DNA from: Candidatus Mcinerneyibacteriota bacterium | Lineage (GTDB): Bacteria > AUK180 > JAQVHJ01 | Assembly: GCA_030630935.1 (NCBI GenBank) | Contig: DAOVMD010000037.1 | Span: 1 to 12,555, forward strand | Reading direction: 5' to 3' | Length of the DNA stretch: 12,555 nt | Part shown: positions 1-6,612 of the stretch, in pieces | Position numbering within the stretch: the stretch's first letter is position 1 | Layout of the letters: each line of letters begins with the position of its first letter | Notes under the pieces: generated by a model | The model's database searches: none | The model's input: only the letters and a program-made list of their open reading frames with translations | What the model was told of the DNA's origin: nothing | Translations under genes and position numbers: made by a program

Positions 1-49
1 ATAAAAGTCAACAATTTACCGGGCTCCTTTTATCTTGCCAATAACCGTC

Positions 50-84
50 AACCATAAATTTTAAGTGTGCAGCGAAGCGAAACT
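50..84. repeat. Dispersed intergenic repeat, copy 1
   Basis: This 35-base stretch matches 4474-4508 at 29 of 35 positions without gaps, sharing the core AGCGAAGC. Most of the differences are transitions. Here the hairpin arms seen in the second copy (GTGTAGC/GCTACAC) have decayed. Both copies lie outside genes, so it is probably a dispersed non-coding element or a repeated terminator-like hairpin. Copy number elsewhere in the genome is unknown. Confidence 0.6.
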
Positions 85-115
85 ATTAGATTGCCGCACT
101 CCACTATGTTCCGTT

Positions 116-205
116 CGCAATGACATTCTGACGTTCTGCAAAATCCGCAATGACAATCAAGCGTTCTGCTAAATTCGCAATGATATTCAGACATCAGAAA
201 AAAAC
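116..205. repeat. 30-base-period tandem repeat (about 2.5 units)
   Basis: Three consecutive units begin with CGCAATGA at 116, 146 and 176, an exact 30-base period. Units 1 and 2 agree well, sharing CGCAATGACA and GCGTTCTGC or ACGTTCTGC. The third diverges after about 15 bases and runs into the promoter of the next gene. Just upstream, ATTGC (90-94) and GCAAT (117-121) form the ends of an imperfect inverted repeat. There are no spacers between units, so it is not a CRISPR array. It resembles the GCAATGAC-type intergenic repeats found in many environmental genomes. Confidence 0.7.
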
Positions 206-207
206 AC

Positions 208-237
208 TTGATTTTGTATTTGAATTTCTGGTATAAT
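208..237 (+). promoter_or_regulatory. Probable sigma70 promoter of the DUF4178 operon
   Basis: TTGATT at 208-213 is followed after 18 bases by a perfect TATAAT at 232-237. The -10 box is preceded by TGG, giving an extended -10 motif (TGnTATAAT). The expected start of transcription is near 244, leaving a leader of about 17 bases with AAGGAGG at 250-256 before the ATG at 261. The promoter borders the last degenerate unit of the 30-base tandem array. Confidence 0.65.
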
Positions 238-260
238 AAAGAAAAATATAAGGAGGATAA

Positions 261-1073
261 ATGGGTCTTGAATATAAAGAAGTGAAGTGCCCCAATTGCG
301 GTGCTCCTATTAAACTTAAAAGTGCCTTAAGAAGTAAGGTTGTAATTTGTGAATATTGTAACGCAGAGATATCCCTTGAAGGAGATATTGGTATCAAGGT
401 TGGAGAGAGAACACGACATGAATATCCGACTCGTTTAGCAGTTAAATTAGGTCAAATAGCTTCTTTTGAAGGGAAGAGATTTGAGTTAGTAGGTAGAATT
501 GTTTATGAATTTGATGATGATGAGGATATTGATTATTGGGAAGAATTTCTTTTCCTTGCAGACGATGGGGAATATATCTGGTTAGAATGTGATTGTGACG
601 GGTTCACCAAGTATCGAGAGTTAAGGCCGAAAAAGCCAATTAATCCAAGAACCTTAAGACCTGGACAATCGATAGAATTAGACGATAAAAAAGGCACAGT
701 AAAAGAGATAGGTCCCGCTAAGATTGCTTTCTTTGAAGGTGAGCTCACATGGAAGGTCAAGTTAGATTCCAGTGTAATGTATGTTGATATTGAATTCACA
801 AATGGTGAGACAGGTTCGATTGAATATACCGATAAGGAGTTGGAGTTTTTTATTGGGAGATCAATTTCACGAAAAACCGTATATGAAGCCTTAGGAATTA
901 AATATATCCCACCGAAAAAGGATACAAAATCAGGTATTATGTTTGTGGTTATTGTTATAATAATTATCGTTTTATGTTGTCTTTTTTCAAAGTTCGGCGG
1001 TGGAACCAGTTCAAGCTCAGGTATTAGAACGAGTTCACCAAGTAATTCTTTTTCAAGTAGTGGTGGAAAATAA
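261..1073 (+). CDS. Zinc-ribbon DUF4178 membrane protein
   Basis: A 270-residue protein with an N-terminal zinc ribbon (Cys10, Cys13, Cys30, Cys33), then a central region of about residues 60-200 resembling DUF4178, a predicted beta-rich domain. Its features include a DDDEDIDYWEEFLF segment and the WLECDCDGF segment. One strongly hydrophobic helix follows at about 225-243, and then a Ser/Gly-rich tail. The likely topology is a cytosolic zinc ribbon and DUF4178 domain anchored by a single C-terminal membrane segment. The biochemical function of DUF4178 is not established. In other genomes it co-occurs with DUF350 and spermidine-synthase-like genes, as here. AAGGAGG at 250-256 supports the start. 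It is the first gene of the probable operon, 19 bases before the DUF350 gene. Confidence 0.85.
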   Translation: MGLEYKEVKCPNCGAPIKLKSALRSKVVICEYCNAEISLEGDIGIKVGERTRHEYPTRLAVKLGQIASFEGKRFELVGRIVYEFDDDEDIDYWEEFLFLADDGEYIWLECDCDGFTKYRELRPKKPINPRTLRPGQSIELDDKKGTVKEIGPAKIAFFEGELTWKVKLDSSVMYVDIEFTNGETGSIEYTDKELEFFIGRSISRKTVYEALGIKYIPPKKDTKSGIMFVVIVIIIIVLCCLFSKFGGGTSSSSGIRTSSPSNSFSSSGGK

Positions 1074-1092
1074 TATAAATTAGGAGGATGAA

Positions 1093-1332
1093 ATGTTTGG
1101 AGATATTTTTGATGTACCCTGGCACCTTGTAATAAGGAATATTCTATCAACAGGTTTTTATTCAATGTTGGGAATCATTTTAGCAATCATTGGTTATAAG
1201 ATTTATGATTGGATTACCCCGTTTTCTCTAACTAAAGAATTAGCAGAAGATCAGAATGTTGCAGTTGGGATTGTTGTGGGTTCAATGATGCTTGGAATCT
1301 GTCTTATTATTGCTTTTTCAATTGCATTTTAA
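1093..1332 (+). CDS. DUF350 family small membrane protein
   Basis: A 79-residue protein with two hydrophobic segments (about residues 12-38 and 54-77). They are separated by a short loop with the sequence KELAEDQNVAVGIVVG, which matches the DUF350 (YjfL-like) pattern of a charged loop, an Asn, then a Gly-rich second helix. DUF350 proteins are inner-membrane proteins of unknown activity, often encoded beside polyamine-related aminopropyltransferases and glutathionylspermidine-synthase-like ligases. AGGAGG at 1082-1087 sets the start. The gene is sandwiched between the DUF4178 and aminopropyltransferase genes, which supports membership of the same membrane system. The length is complete for a single DUF350 unit; many homologues carry two. 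Confidence 0.85.
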   Translation: MFGDIFDVPWHLVIRNILSTGFYSMLGIILAIIGYKIYDWITPFSLTKELAEDQNVAVGIVVGSMMLGICLIIAFSIAF

Positions 1333-1398
1333 TAAGATTTAACCTTTGGATTTAATAGTTTCAGAGAGAGATACGGGGTAGTAAACAGTTAATGTTTT

Positions 1399-2910
1399 AT
1401 GGAAAAGACTGAAGTAAAAATCATTTTAATTTCAACCCTGGTTATCGCAATAAGTTCAATTGTTTATGAACTTTTAATCGGGGCAATCGCCACATATTTC
1501 CTTGGTAATAGTGTTTATCAGTTTTCAATTACAATTGGAATCTTTATGTTTTCCGCCGGCTTAGGTTCATTCCTGTCAGCAAAAATCAAAAAGGATGAGA
1601 TATTTAATTTTATAACAATTGAGATAATAATTAGTCTTATTGGCGGTTGTTCTTCACTAATTTTAATGCTCTGTTTTGCGTATACTCGAGTCTATTCAGT
1701 TGCGATGTTTTCTATGTTGATTGTAATTGGAATATTAACCGGACTTGAGATACCGTTATTAATCAGGATTTTAAAAAGATATTTTGATCTTAAGTTTACA
1801 GTATCCCAGATTCTTGCATTTGATTATATCGGAGCATTAGTCGGGGCGGTGGTTTTTCCATTAATAATGCTTCCATATTTAGGTATTGGTTTAACTGCAA
1901 TCGTGATGGGATTATTAAATATTTTAATTGCAATTTTAAATTCCTTTTTCTTTAGTAACCTCCTGAGAAAAAGACAATTTATTAAGTGGGTATCAGTTTC
2001 GGTCTTTGTTTTCTTGTTTTTACTGGGAATAAATACATCGAGACTTACAATTAAAATTACAGGTAAGCTATATCAGAATAGTGTAATCTGGAGTAAACAA
2101 ACAAAATACCAGAGTGTTCTACTTTTAAAATTTAAAGATGACTATAGAATGATAATTGATGGCAATCTCCAGTTCTCATCAATTGATGAGTACAGGTATC
2201 ATGAAGTTCTGGTTCACCCCGTAATGTCACTTGTAAAGAAGAATCGCAACATTTTGGTTCTCGGCGGTGGTGATGGCCTTGCAATTAGAGAGATATTGAA
2301 GTATAAGGATATTGATAGTATCACACTTGTCGATATTGATAAAGAGATAGTTGAGATTTGTAAAGAGAATGTTGTAATGAAAAAGCTTAACCAGAATTCA
2401 CTCTCGCATCCAAAAGTTAAGATTGTAATTGATGATGCTCAGAAGTTTTTGGAAAAGACAGATGAAATTTATAATATTGTAATAATTGACTTACCTGACC
2501 CGAATAATTTCACTCTTTCGAAGTTATATTCTCAAGAGTTTTATCGGCTTCTTTCACATCACTTGAGTGCAGACGGAATAATTATAACTCAATCCACTTC
2601 ACCTTTCCTGTCCAATGACGCATTCTCGTGTATACATAATACATTAAAATCTGTATTTAAATATGTTGTTCCTATTAATACCTATGTTCCAACTTTTGGA
2701 TTATGGGGTTTTAATATGGCTTCAAATTACAAAATTCCGATTGATGATATAAATATTGAAGTTGAAACACGGTATCTCGATAACGAAGTTCTTAAAACAA
2801 TATTTATCTTTTCAGATGATTGTAAAGTTAAAGAAACAAAAATTAATCAGATTCATTCACCCGTTCTCCAAATGTACTATTGGAAGAATTGGAAGAAATG
2901 GCGAGGTTAA
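1399..2910 (+). CDS. Membrane-bound spermidine-synthase-like aminopropyltransferase
   Basis: A 503-residue fusion of about seven N-terminal membrane helices (residues 1-210) and a C-terminal spermidine synthase/methyltransferase fold (about 220-480). Visible motifs are DGNLQ (254-258), YHE (267-269), the nucleotide-binding LGGGDG (288-293), the acidic VDID at the end of beta 2 (311-314), DDAQKF (345-350) and DLPDP (364-368). The last corresponds to the catalytic Asp loop of aminopropyltransferases. The family (predicted membrane spermidine synthases, COG4262-like) would transfer an aminopropyl group from decarboxylated S-adenosylmethionine to an amine acceptor, but the acceptor is unknown. 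No adenosylmethionine decarboxylase gene is in the window. The start codon has only a weak ribosome site; a nearby ATG at 1392 is out of frame. The gene lies 66 bases after DUF350 and one base before the next gene's start. Confidence 0.88.
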   Translation: MEKTEVKIILISTLVIAISSIVYELLIGAIATYFLGNSVYQFSITIGIFMFSAGLGSFLSAKIKKDEIFNFITIEIIISLIGGCSSLILMLCFAYTRVYSVAMFSMLIVIGILTGLEIPLLIRILKRYFDLKFTVSQILAFDYIGALVGAVVFPLIMLPYLGIGLTAIVMGLLNILIAILNSFFFSNLLRKRQFIKWVSVSVFVFLFLLGINTSRLTIKITGKLYQNSVIWSKQTKYQSVLLLKFKDDYRMIIDGNLQFSSIDEYRYHEVLVHPVMSLVKKNRNILVLGGGDGLAIREILKYKDIDSITLVDIDKEIVEICKENVVMKKLNQNSLSHPKVKIVIDDAQKFLEKTDEIYNIVIIDLPDPNNFTLSKLYSQEFYRLLSHHLSADGIIITQSTSPFLSNDAFSCIHNTLKSVFKYVVPINTYVPTFGLWGFNMASNYKIPIDDINIEVETRYLDNEVLKTIFIFSDDCKVKETKINQIHSPVLQMYYWKNWKKWRG

Positions 2911-2911
2911 A

Positions 2912-4201
2912 TTGAAGAGAAAAAATTTATATTTAATACTTATTATGTTACTTCTGCCAACTATTATATTCTGTGATATTCTTGTTCCGATGGATTCTGT
3001 TCAGACAGATCACTTGAAAGCTTATGGACTTGTTTACTGGACACTAAAAAATTATGATAAACCATGTGAATGGTTATTAAATTACCGGGACGGTTCCTTT
3101 CTTATCCCGGACACCAATGAAATCCGCGGAAAAGCCGGGTTACTCGGAGTAAAGATTGAAGTGGTTTCACCTGAGAAAACTTTAAGAATATTTGAAACGA
3201 TTAACGAGAATAACATGGAACGTGTAATCCTTGAAAAAGCACCGAAGGTTGCAGTTTATACTCCAATGGGTAATTATTTGCAGGGTTCTAAATATGACCC
3301 GCTTGAACCTTGGGATGATGCTGTAATTCTCGCACTTGAATATGCAGAAATTCCATATGATAAAATTTACGATAGAGGAGTCTTGGCCGGTAAACTTGAT
3401 AAATATGACTGGGTGCATCTTCACCATGAAGATTTTACCGGACAGTATGGAAAATTCTACAGGAATTATCGTAATGCATACTGGTATAAAAAAAGAGTTG
3501 CCTGGACAAAAAAAGAAGCGAACGAATTAGGTTTTGAGTCAGTTCAGAAATTTAAGGCAGGAGTAGCATTGAAAATAAGAGAATATGTAATGAATGGCGG
3601 ATTTATCTTTGCAATGTGTTCTGCTTGTGATACAATTGACATAGCTTTAAGCGCAATTGATATCGATATTATTCCATCGGAAATCGACAATACACCAATT
3701 GATCTCGATTATCAATCAAAATTAAATTATGATAGATGCTTCGCATTTAAAAATTTTAAGTTAATTCATGATGTTAATATTTATGAATTTTCTAATATCG
3801 ATGTGAGTAATTATTTTAATCCGAAACAATCACATAAAGAAGATTTTATCTTATTTGAATTCTCAGCAAAGCAGGATCCCGTACCTACAATGTTAACACA
3901 GTCTCATAAGAAAGTCGTAACTGGTTTTTTCGGGCAGACAACTTCTTTTAAAGATTCCTTGCTTAAAGATGATATCATTACCCTCGGCACAGTACTTGAA
4001 GGAGGGAGGGTTAAATACATCCACGGGAATAAAGGTAAGGGTACTTTTACTTTTTATGGCGGTCATGACCCGGAAGATTATTCACATTATGTCGGGGACC
4101 CCCCTACTAATCTCTCCCTGTTTAAGAACTCCCCGGGATATCGACTTATCCTCAATAATATTTTATTTCCTGCCGCTAAGAAGAAGAAAAAAAAGACTTA
4201 G
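2912..4201 (+). CDS. Exported glutamine-amidotransferase-like protein ('asparagine synthetase B' family by common annotation)
   Basis: A 429-residue protein. I chose the TTG at 2912 because GAGGT at 2903-2907 precedes it, it begins with a basic MKRKN, and a hydrophobic core follows (residues 6-20), giving a complete Sec signal peptide. The first in-frame ATG (2945) would remove the basic end. The open frame upstream of 2912 overlaps the previous gene and is not needed. The protein resembles a Bacteroidetes family often labelled asparagine synthetase B, but no Asn synthetase domains are visible. Instead it shows a class-I amidotransferase/ThuA-like plan. Features include the HLHHEDFTGQYGKFY segment (169-183), a nucleophile-elbow-like FAMCSACD with Cys236, YGGHDPEDY with His385 (382-390), and a conserved Lys-rich end (AAKKKKKKT). 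The lipobox is poor (IIFC), so it is probably soluble or periplasmic. The function is unknown, and its coupling to the aminopropyltransferase suggests a shared pathway. Confidence 0.82.
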   Translation: MKRKNLYLILIMLLLPTIIFCDILVPMDSVQTDHLKAYGLVYWTLKNYDKPCEWLLNYRDGSFLIPDTNEIRGKAGLLGVKIEVVSPEKTLRIFETINENNMERVILEKAPKVAVYTPMGNYLQGSKYDPLEPWDDAVILALEYAEIPYDKIYDRGVLAGKLDKYDWVHLHHEDFTGQYGKFYRNYRNAYWYKKRVAWTKKEANELGFESVQKFKAGVALKIREYVMNGGFIFAMCSACDTIDIALSAIDIDIIPSEIDNTPIDLDYQSKLNYDRCFAFKNFKLIHDVNIYEFSNIDVSNYFNPKQSHKEDFILFEFSAKQDPVPTMLTQSHKKVVTGFFGQTTSFKDSLLKDDIITLGTVLEGGRVKYIHGNKGKGTFTFYGGHDPEDYSHYVGDPPTNLSLFKNSPGYRLILNNILFPAAKKKKKKT

Positions 4202-4324
4202 ATTGAGGGGACGGAGGGTACATTTTGTTGCAGTATTATGTTTACTTCAGAATGTTTCCGGTCCTTTACTTTTTTTATTGTTTTCATACTCGTTTCATAA
4301 GGGAGGATTAAGTTCTTATGGTCA

Positions 4325-4344
4325 GGGCGTCTCGCCACACGCCC
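4325..4344. repeat. GC-rich inverted repeat (GGGCGT/ACGCCC)
   Basis: Six-base perfect arms, GGGCGT (4325-4330) and ACGCCC (4339-4344), enclose an 8-base loop in an otherwise AT-rich spacer. No T-tract follows, so it is not a typical intrinsic terminator. Such isolated GC-rich dyads are often copies of dispersed REP-like elements. Confidence 0.5.
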
Positions 4345-4473
4345 CTACACCGTTTATGATACAATGCTTTGGTTTTCGGATGAATAAATTAAAAAATTTA
4401 TATTAAGAAATATCGCTCTAAACTACTGCATTGTCATATATAAAGCAAAATCAATATTCAATTAATAATTACT

Positions 4474-4508
4474 AATCATAAATCTTAAATGTGTAGCGAA
4501 GCTACACT
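4474..4508. repeat. Dispersed intergenic repeat, copy 2
   Basis: It aligns without gaps to 50-84 at 29 of 35 positions. In this copy the right half forms an intact hairpin (4491-4507), which is degraded in the other copy. It sits directly behind the stop of the kinase gene. Confidence 0.6.
4491..4507. terminator. Hairpin terminator, probably bidirectional
   Basis: A perfect 7-base stem, GTGTAGC with GCTACAC, is closed by a 3-base loop (GAA on the + strand, TTC on the - strand). On the + strand it is followed by TTTTGC, a short T-tract. On the - strand it begins 5 bases after the kinase stop codon and is followed by ATTTAAG, a weak tract. It separates two convergent transcription units. The + strand reading is about 290 bases from the upstream stop, so it serves the - strand operon more plausibly. 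Confidence 0.5.
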
Positions 4509-4512
4509 TTTG

Positions 4513-5472
4513 CTACAATATTATATCGAGTATTTCATTATTAAGTTTTAATTGTGAGAAATTAAGTTTAAAATGTTTCAGTGTGAGTGGGATATATTGT
4601 TCATATTTTGTTTTACCTTTTTCAAATGCCAGGTAGCAGAAAGTTGCGATTGCTTTTAGATTTCTTTGCAATGCTGTATATAGGATCAAGTTGAAGTCTG
4701 TTTCGTATTCCTTACCGGAAAAATCGATATACCTTCTTATAATATAATCCTTTAGTTCATCGTCAATATCAACATATGAATCCCAAATTAAAGATGCAAT
4801 ATCGTAATGTTCAGGACCAATACGTAAATCCTGGAAATCTACATTAAAGACCTTACCATTAAAATGAAGGAGATTTCTGGAATGAAAATCCCTGTGAATT
4901 GTAAAGCCAACACTTGCATAAACTGTTTTGTTAAGTTCCTTAAAAAAATCTTTCAGGATTTTTTTCTGATCACTTGTTAAAGAAATGTTTTTATATTTTT
5001 TGATGTAATATTTGAAAAAGAAATTTTCTTCCCATTTGAATTTATCTTTTGAAAATGTTTCACCCTTAATTTTTGTTATCATTCTGATCGGGATATTTTT
5101 AATTTTGATAATTTCGTTCATTGCATTAAGGTAAATTTTTTTCAAATCATATTCTGACAACTGTTTTTCTTCAATAATCTTTAAAAGTGTATTGTCGCCG
5201 ATATCCTGCATAATCACCAGCCCGGCATTCGGTATAACTTTGAATATTTTCGGGATTTTTATTTCATATAACTTCATCAATCCATAAGCTCTAAGAACTT
5301 GAAATTCACTTGATGTATGAGTGAGTTCTTTTTCATAATCCATAATTATAAATGATTTATTATCAGAGCTGAGTCCACGATAAAATATTCTATCGGAAGC
5401 ATCTCCGGTTAATCTTGTAATATCTTTTAAACCGGTTAGTTTAGTTAATTCCTGAATTTTTTCTTTGGTCAT
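4513..5472 (-). CDS. AmgK-like (COG3178) aminoglycoside-phosphotransferase-fold sugar kinase
   Basis: A 319-residue kinase of the APH/choline kinase fold. The N-lobe carries LTGDASDRIFYR (21-32) and IIMDY (42-46). These match the GDAS..R..YR and MD pattern typical of AmgK-type anomeric N-acetylmuramate/N-acetylglucosamine kinases. The catalytic loop is HRDFHSRN (193-200, Asp195 and Asn200) and the metal loop is VDFQD (211-215, Asp212). The following RIGPEHYDIASLIWDSY matches the AmgK-family stretch after the FQD motif. The usual partner MurU (uridylyltransferase) is not in the window, so peptidoglycan sugar recycling is a family-based guess, and other phosphate acceptors are possible. The ribosome site is weak. 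It is the last gene of the operon, 36 bases after the ABC ATPase stop, and a hairpin follows. Confidence 0.75.
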   Translation of the reverse strand: MTKEKIQELTKLTGLKDITRLTGDASDRIFYRGLSSDNKSFIIMDYEKELTHTSSEFQVLRAYGLMKLYEIKIPKIFKVIPNAGLVIMQDIGDNTLLKIIEEKQLSEYDLKKIYLNAMNEIIKIKNIPIRMITKIKGETFSKDKFKWEENFFFKYYIKKYKNISLTSDQKKILKDFFKELNKTVYASVGFTIHRDFHSRNLLHFNGKVFNVDFQDLRIGPEHYDIASLIWDSYVDIDDELKDYIIRRYIDFSGKEYETDFNLILYTALQRNLKAIATFCYLAFEKGKTKYEQYIPLTLKHFKLNFSQLKLNNEILDIIL

Positions 5473-5508
5473 ATTATTGGAAGATTTTTTATTTTAATTA
5501 ACTATTAA

Positions 5509-6612
5509 TCAAACGATAATTTCTTCAGTCTCCAAATCGAAGATATGTACACTTGATATATTGACTACAAGTTCCATCTCCTGATTGATTTTCACATTGG
5601 TTTGAGGGCTTACTCTTGCAATTATTGAGTTATCATTGATTTTCAGGTATAAGAAGATTTCATTCCCCATCGGTTCAATTACTTCCACGATTGCTCTGAA
5701 TGTTGTTCCTTCTTTTGGTTGAGCGATAAAAACTTTATCATAAATATCTTCCGGTCTAATTCCCAGGACAATTTCCTTACCTGTATGTGAAGCTATTTTA
5801 GTATTAAACGACTCAGGGAGTTTTAATGTAATATTTCCGGATTTAAAATAGAACTCAGAGCCTTTTGATTCGATTTTTCCGTTAAGGAAATTCATCGAAG
5901 GACTTCCGATAAACCCGGCAACGAATTTATTTGCCGGATTATTATAAAGATGAATAGGGTTATCGACTTGTTGAATATAACCATCTTTCATAACCACGAT
6001 TCTATCTCCCATTGTCATAGCTTCAACCTGATCATGTGTTACATAAATCATTGTGGTTTTCAATCTGGAATGTAACTTTTGAATTTCGGCTCTCATTTGA
6101 ACTCTGAGTTTTGCGTCAAGATTAGATAATGGTTCATCGAACAAGAAGACAGCAGGCTTCCTCACAATTGCTCTTCCAACTGCAACTCTCTGTCTTTGAC
6201 CACCGGATAATTCCTTTGGTCTTCTCTTGAGGAGATGTTCAATCTCCAGAATTGTTGAAGCATCGTTAACTCTTTTTTCAATCTCATCCTTTGGATATTT
6301 TCGTAATTTCAAACCAAACGCCATGTTTTCAAACACGGTCATGTGAGGATATAAGGCGTAATTTTGAAAGACCATTGCAATATCTCTGTCTTTTGGGGAA
6401 ATATCATTTACAACTGTTTCTCCAATCTTGATCTCTCCGCTTGAGATCTCCTCCAACCCTGCTACCATTCGAAGAGTTGTAGATTTTCCACAGCCTGAAG
6501 GCCCGACAATTACAACAAATTCTTTATCTTTGATCTCAAGATTAAACTTCTGAACCGCATAAACATCTTCACCAAATAACTTTGTAACATCTGTTAAGAT
6601 TACTTGTGCCAT
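5509..6612 (-). CDS. MalK/UgpC/MsmK-type sugar ABC transporter ATP-binding protein
   Basis: A 367-residue ATPase subunit of carbohydrate importers (CUT1 type). Motifs are Walker A GPSGCGKST (37-45), Q-loop Gln83, signature LSGGQ (135-139), Walker B VFLFDE (155-160), D-loop SNLDAK (163-168) and switch His193 in THDQVEAMTMGDR. A C-terminal regulatory OB/TOBE region follows from about residue 235. It drives permease-dependent uptake of sugars or glycerol-3-phosphate at the inner membrane. No permease or binding-protein genes are nearby, which is common for MsmK-like ATPases shared by several importers, so the substrate cannot be assigned. The ATG directly follows the folC stop (TAAATG), and GGAGGT inside the folC end serves as its ribosome site, indicating translational coupling. 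Confidence 0.93.
   Translation of the reverse strand: MAQVILTDVTKLFGEDVYAVQKFNLEIKDKEFVVIVGPSGCGKSTTLRMVAGLEEISSGEIKIGETVVNDISPKDRDIAMVFQNYALYPHMTVFENMAFGLKLRKYPKDEIEKRVNDASTILEIEHLLKRRPKELSGGQRQRVAVGRAIVRKPAVFLFDEPLSNLDAKLRVQMRAEIQKLHSRLKTTMIYVTHDQVEAMTMGDRIVVMKDGYIQQVDNPIHLYNNPANKFVAGFIGSPSMNFLNGKIESKGSEFYFKSGNITLKLPESFNTKIASHTGKEIVLGIRPEDIYDKVFIAQPKEGTTFRAIVEVIEPMGNEIFLYLKINDNSIIARVSPQTNVKINQEMELVVNISSVHIFDLETEEIIV

Larger units (their letters stand above)
4202..4512. other. Convergent intergenic region, 311 bases
   Basis: This lies between the convergent amidotransferase-like and kinase genes. I see no credible gene in it: open frames are short, biased and lack ribosome sites. It contains a GC-rich dyad near 4325-4344, an AT-rich tract, then a 35-base repeat shared with the left end of the window that includes a perfect hairpin. 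The base composition around 4321-4350 is strikingly unlike the rest. Confidence 0.7.

Noticed and set aside
116-205. Possible CRISPR array because of the 30-base period
   Set aside because: The units abut directly with no unique spacers, they diverge quickly, and no cas genes are present.
533-1165. 210-residue minus-strand open frame opposite the DUF4178 gene
   Set aside because: It lies antisense to two well-supported genes with good ribosome sites, and its composition is that of a complement shadow.
1392-1398. ATG at 1392 as start of the aminopropyltransferase
   Set aside because: It is in a different reading frame from the protein.
2756-2911. Upstream in-frame ATG at 2756 as start of the amidotransferase-like gene
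   Set aside because: It would overlap the aminopropyltransferase by over 150 bases, and the extra residues are unlike the family and would bury the signal peptide. The TTG at 2912 has a ribosome site and gives a proper signal sequence.
2912-4201. True asparagine synthetase B
   Set aside because: There is no catalytic Cys2 after the start and no ATP-pyrophosphatase SGGxDS motif, and the protein has a signal peptide.
3969-4406. 145-residue open frame running from inside the amidotransferase-like gene into the spacer
   Set aside because: It is a shadow frame of a well-supported gene, low in complexity, and without a ribosome site or recognisable domain.
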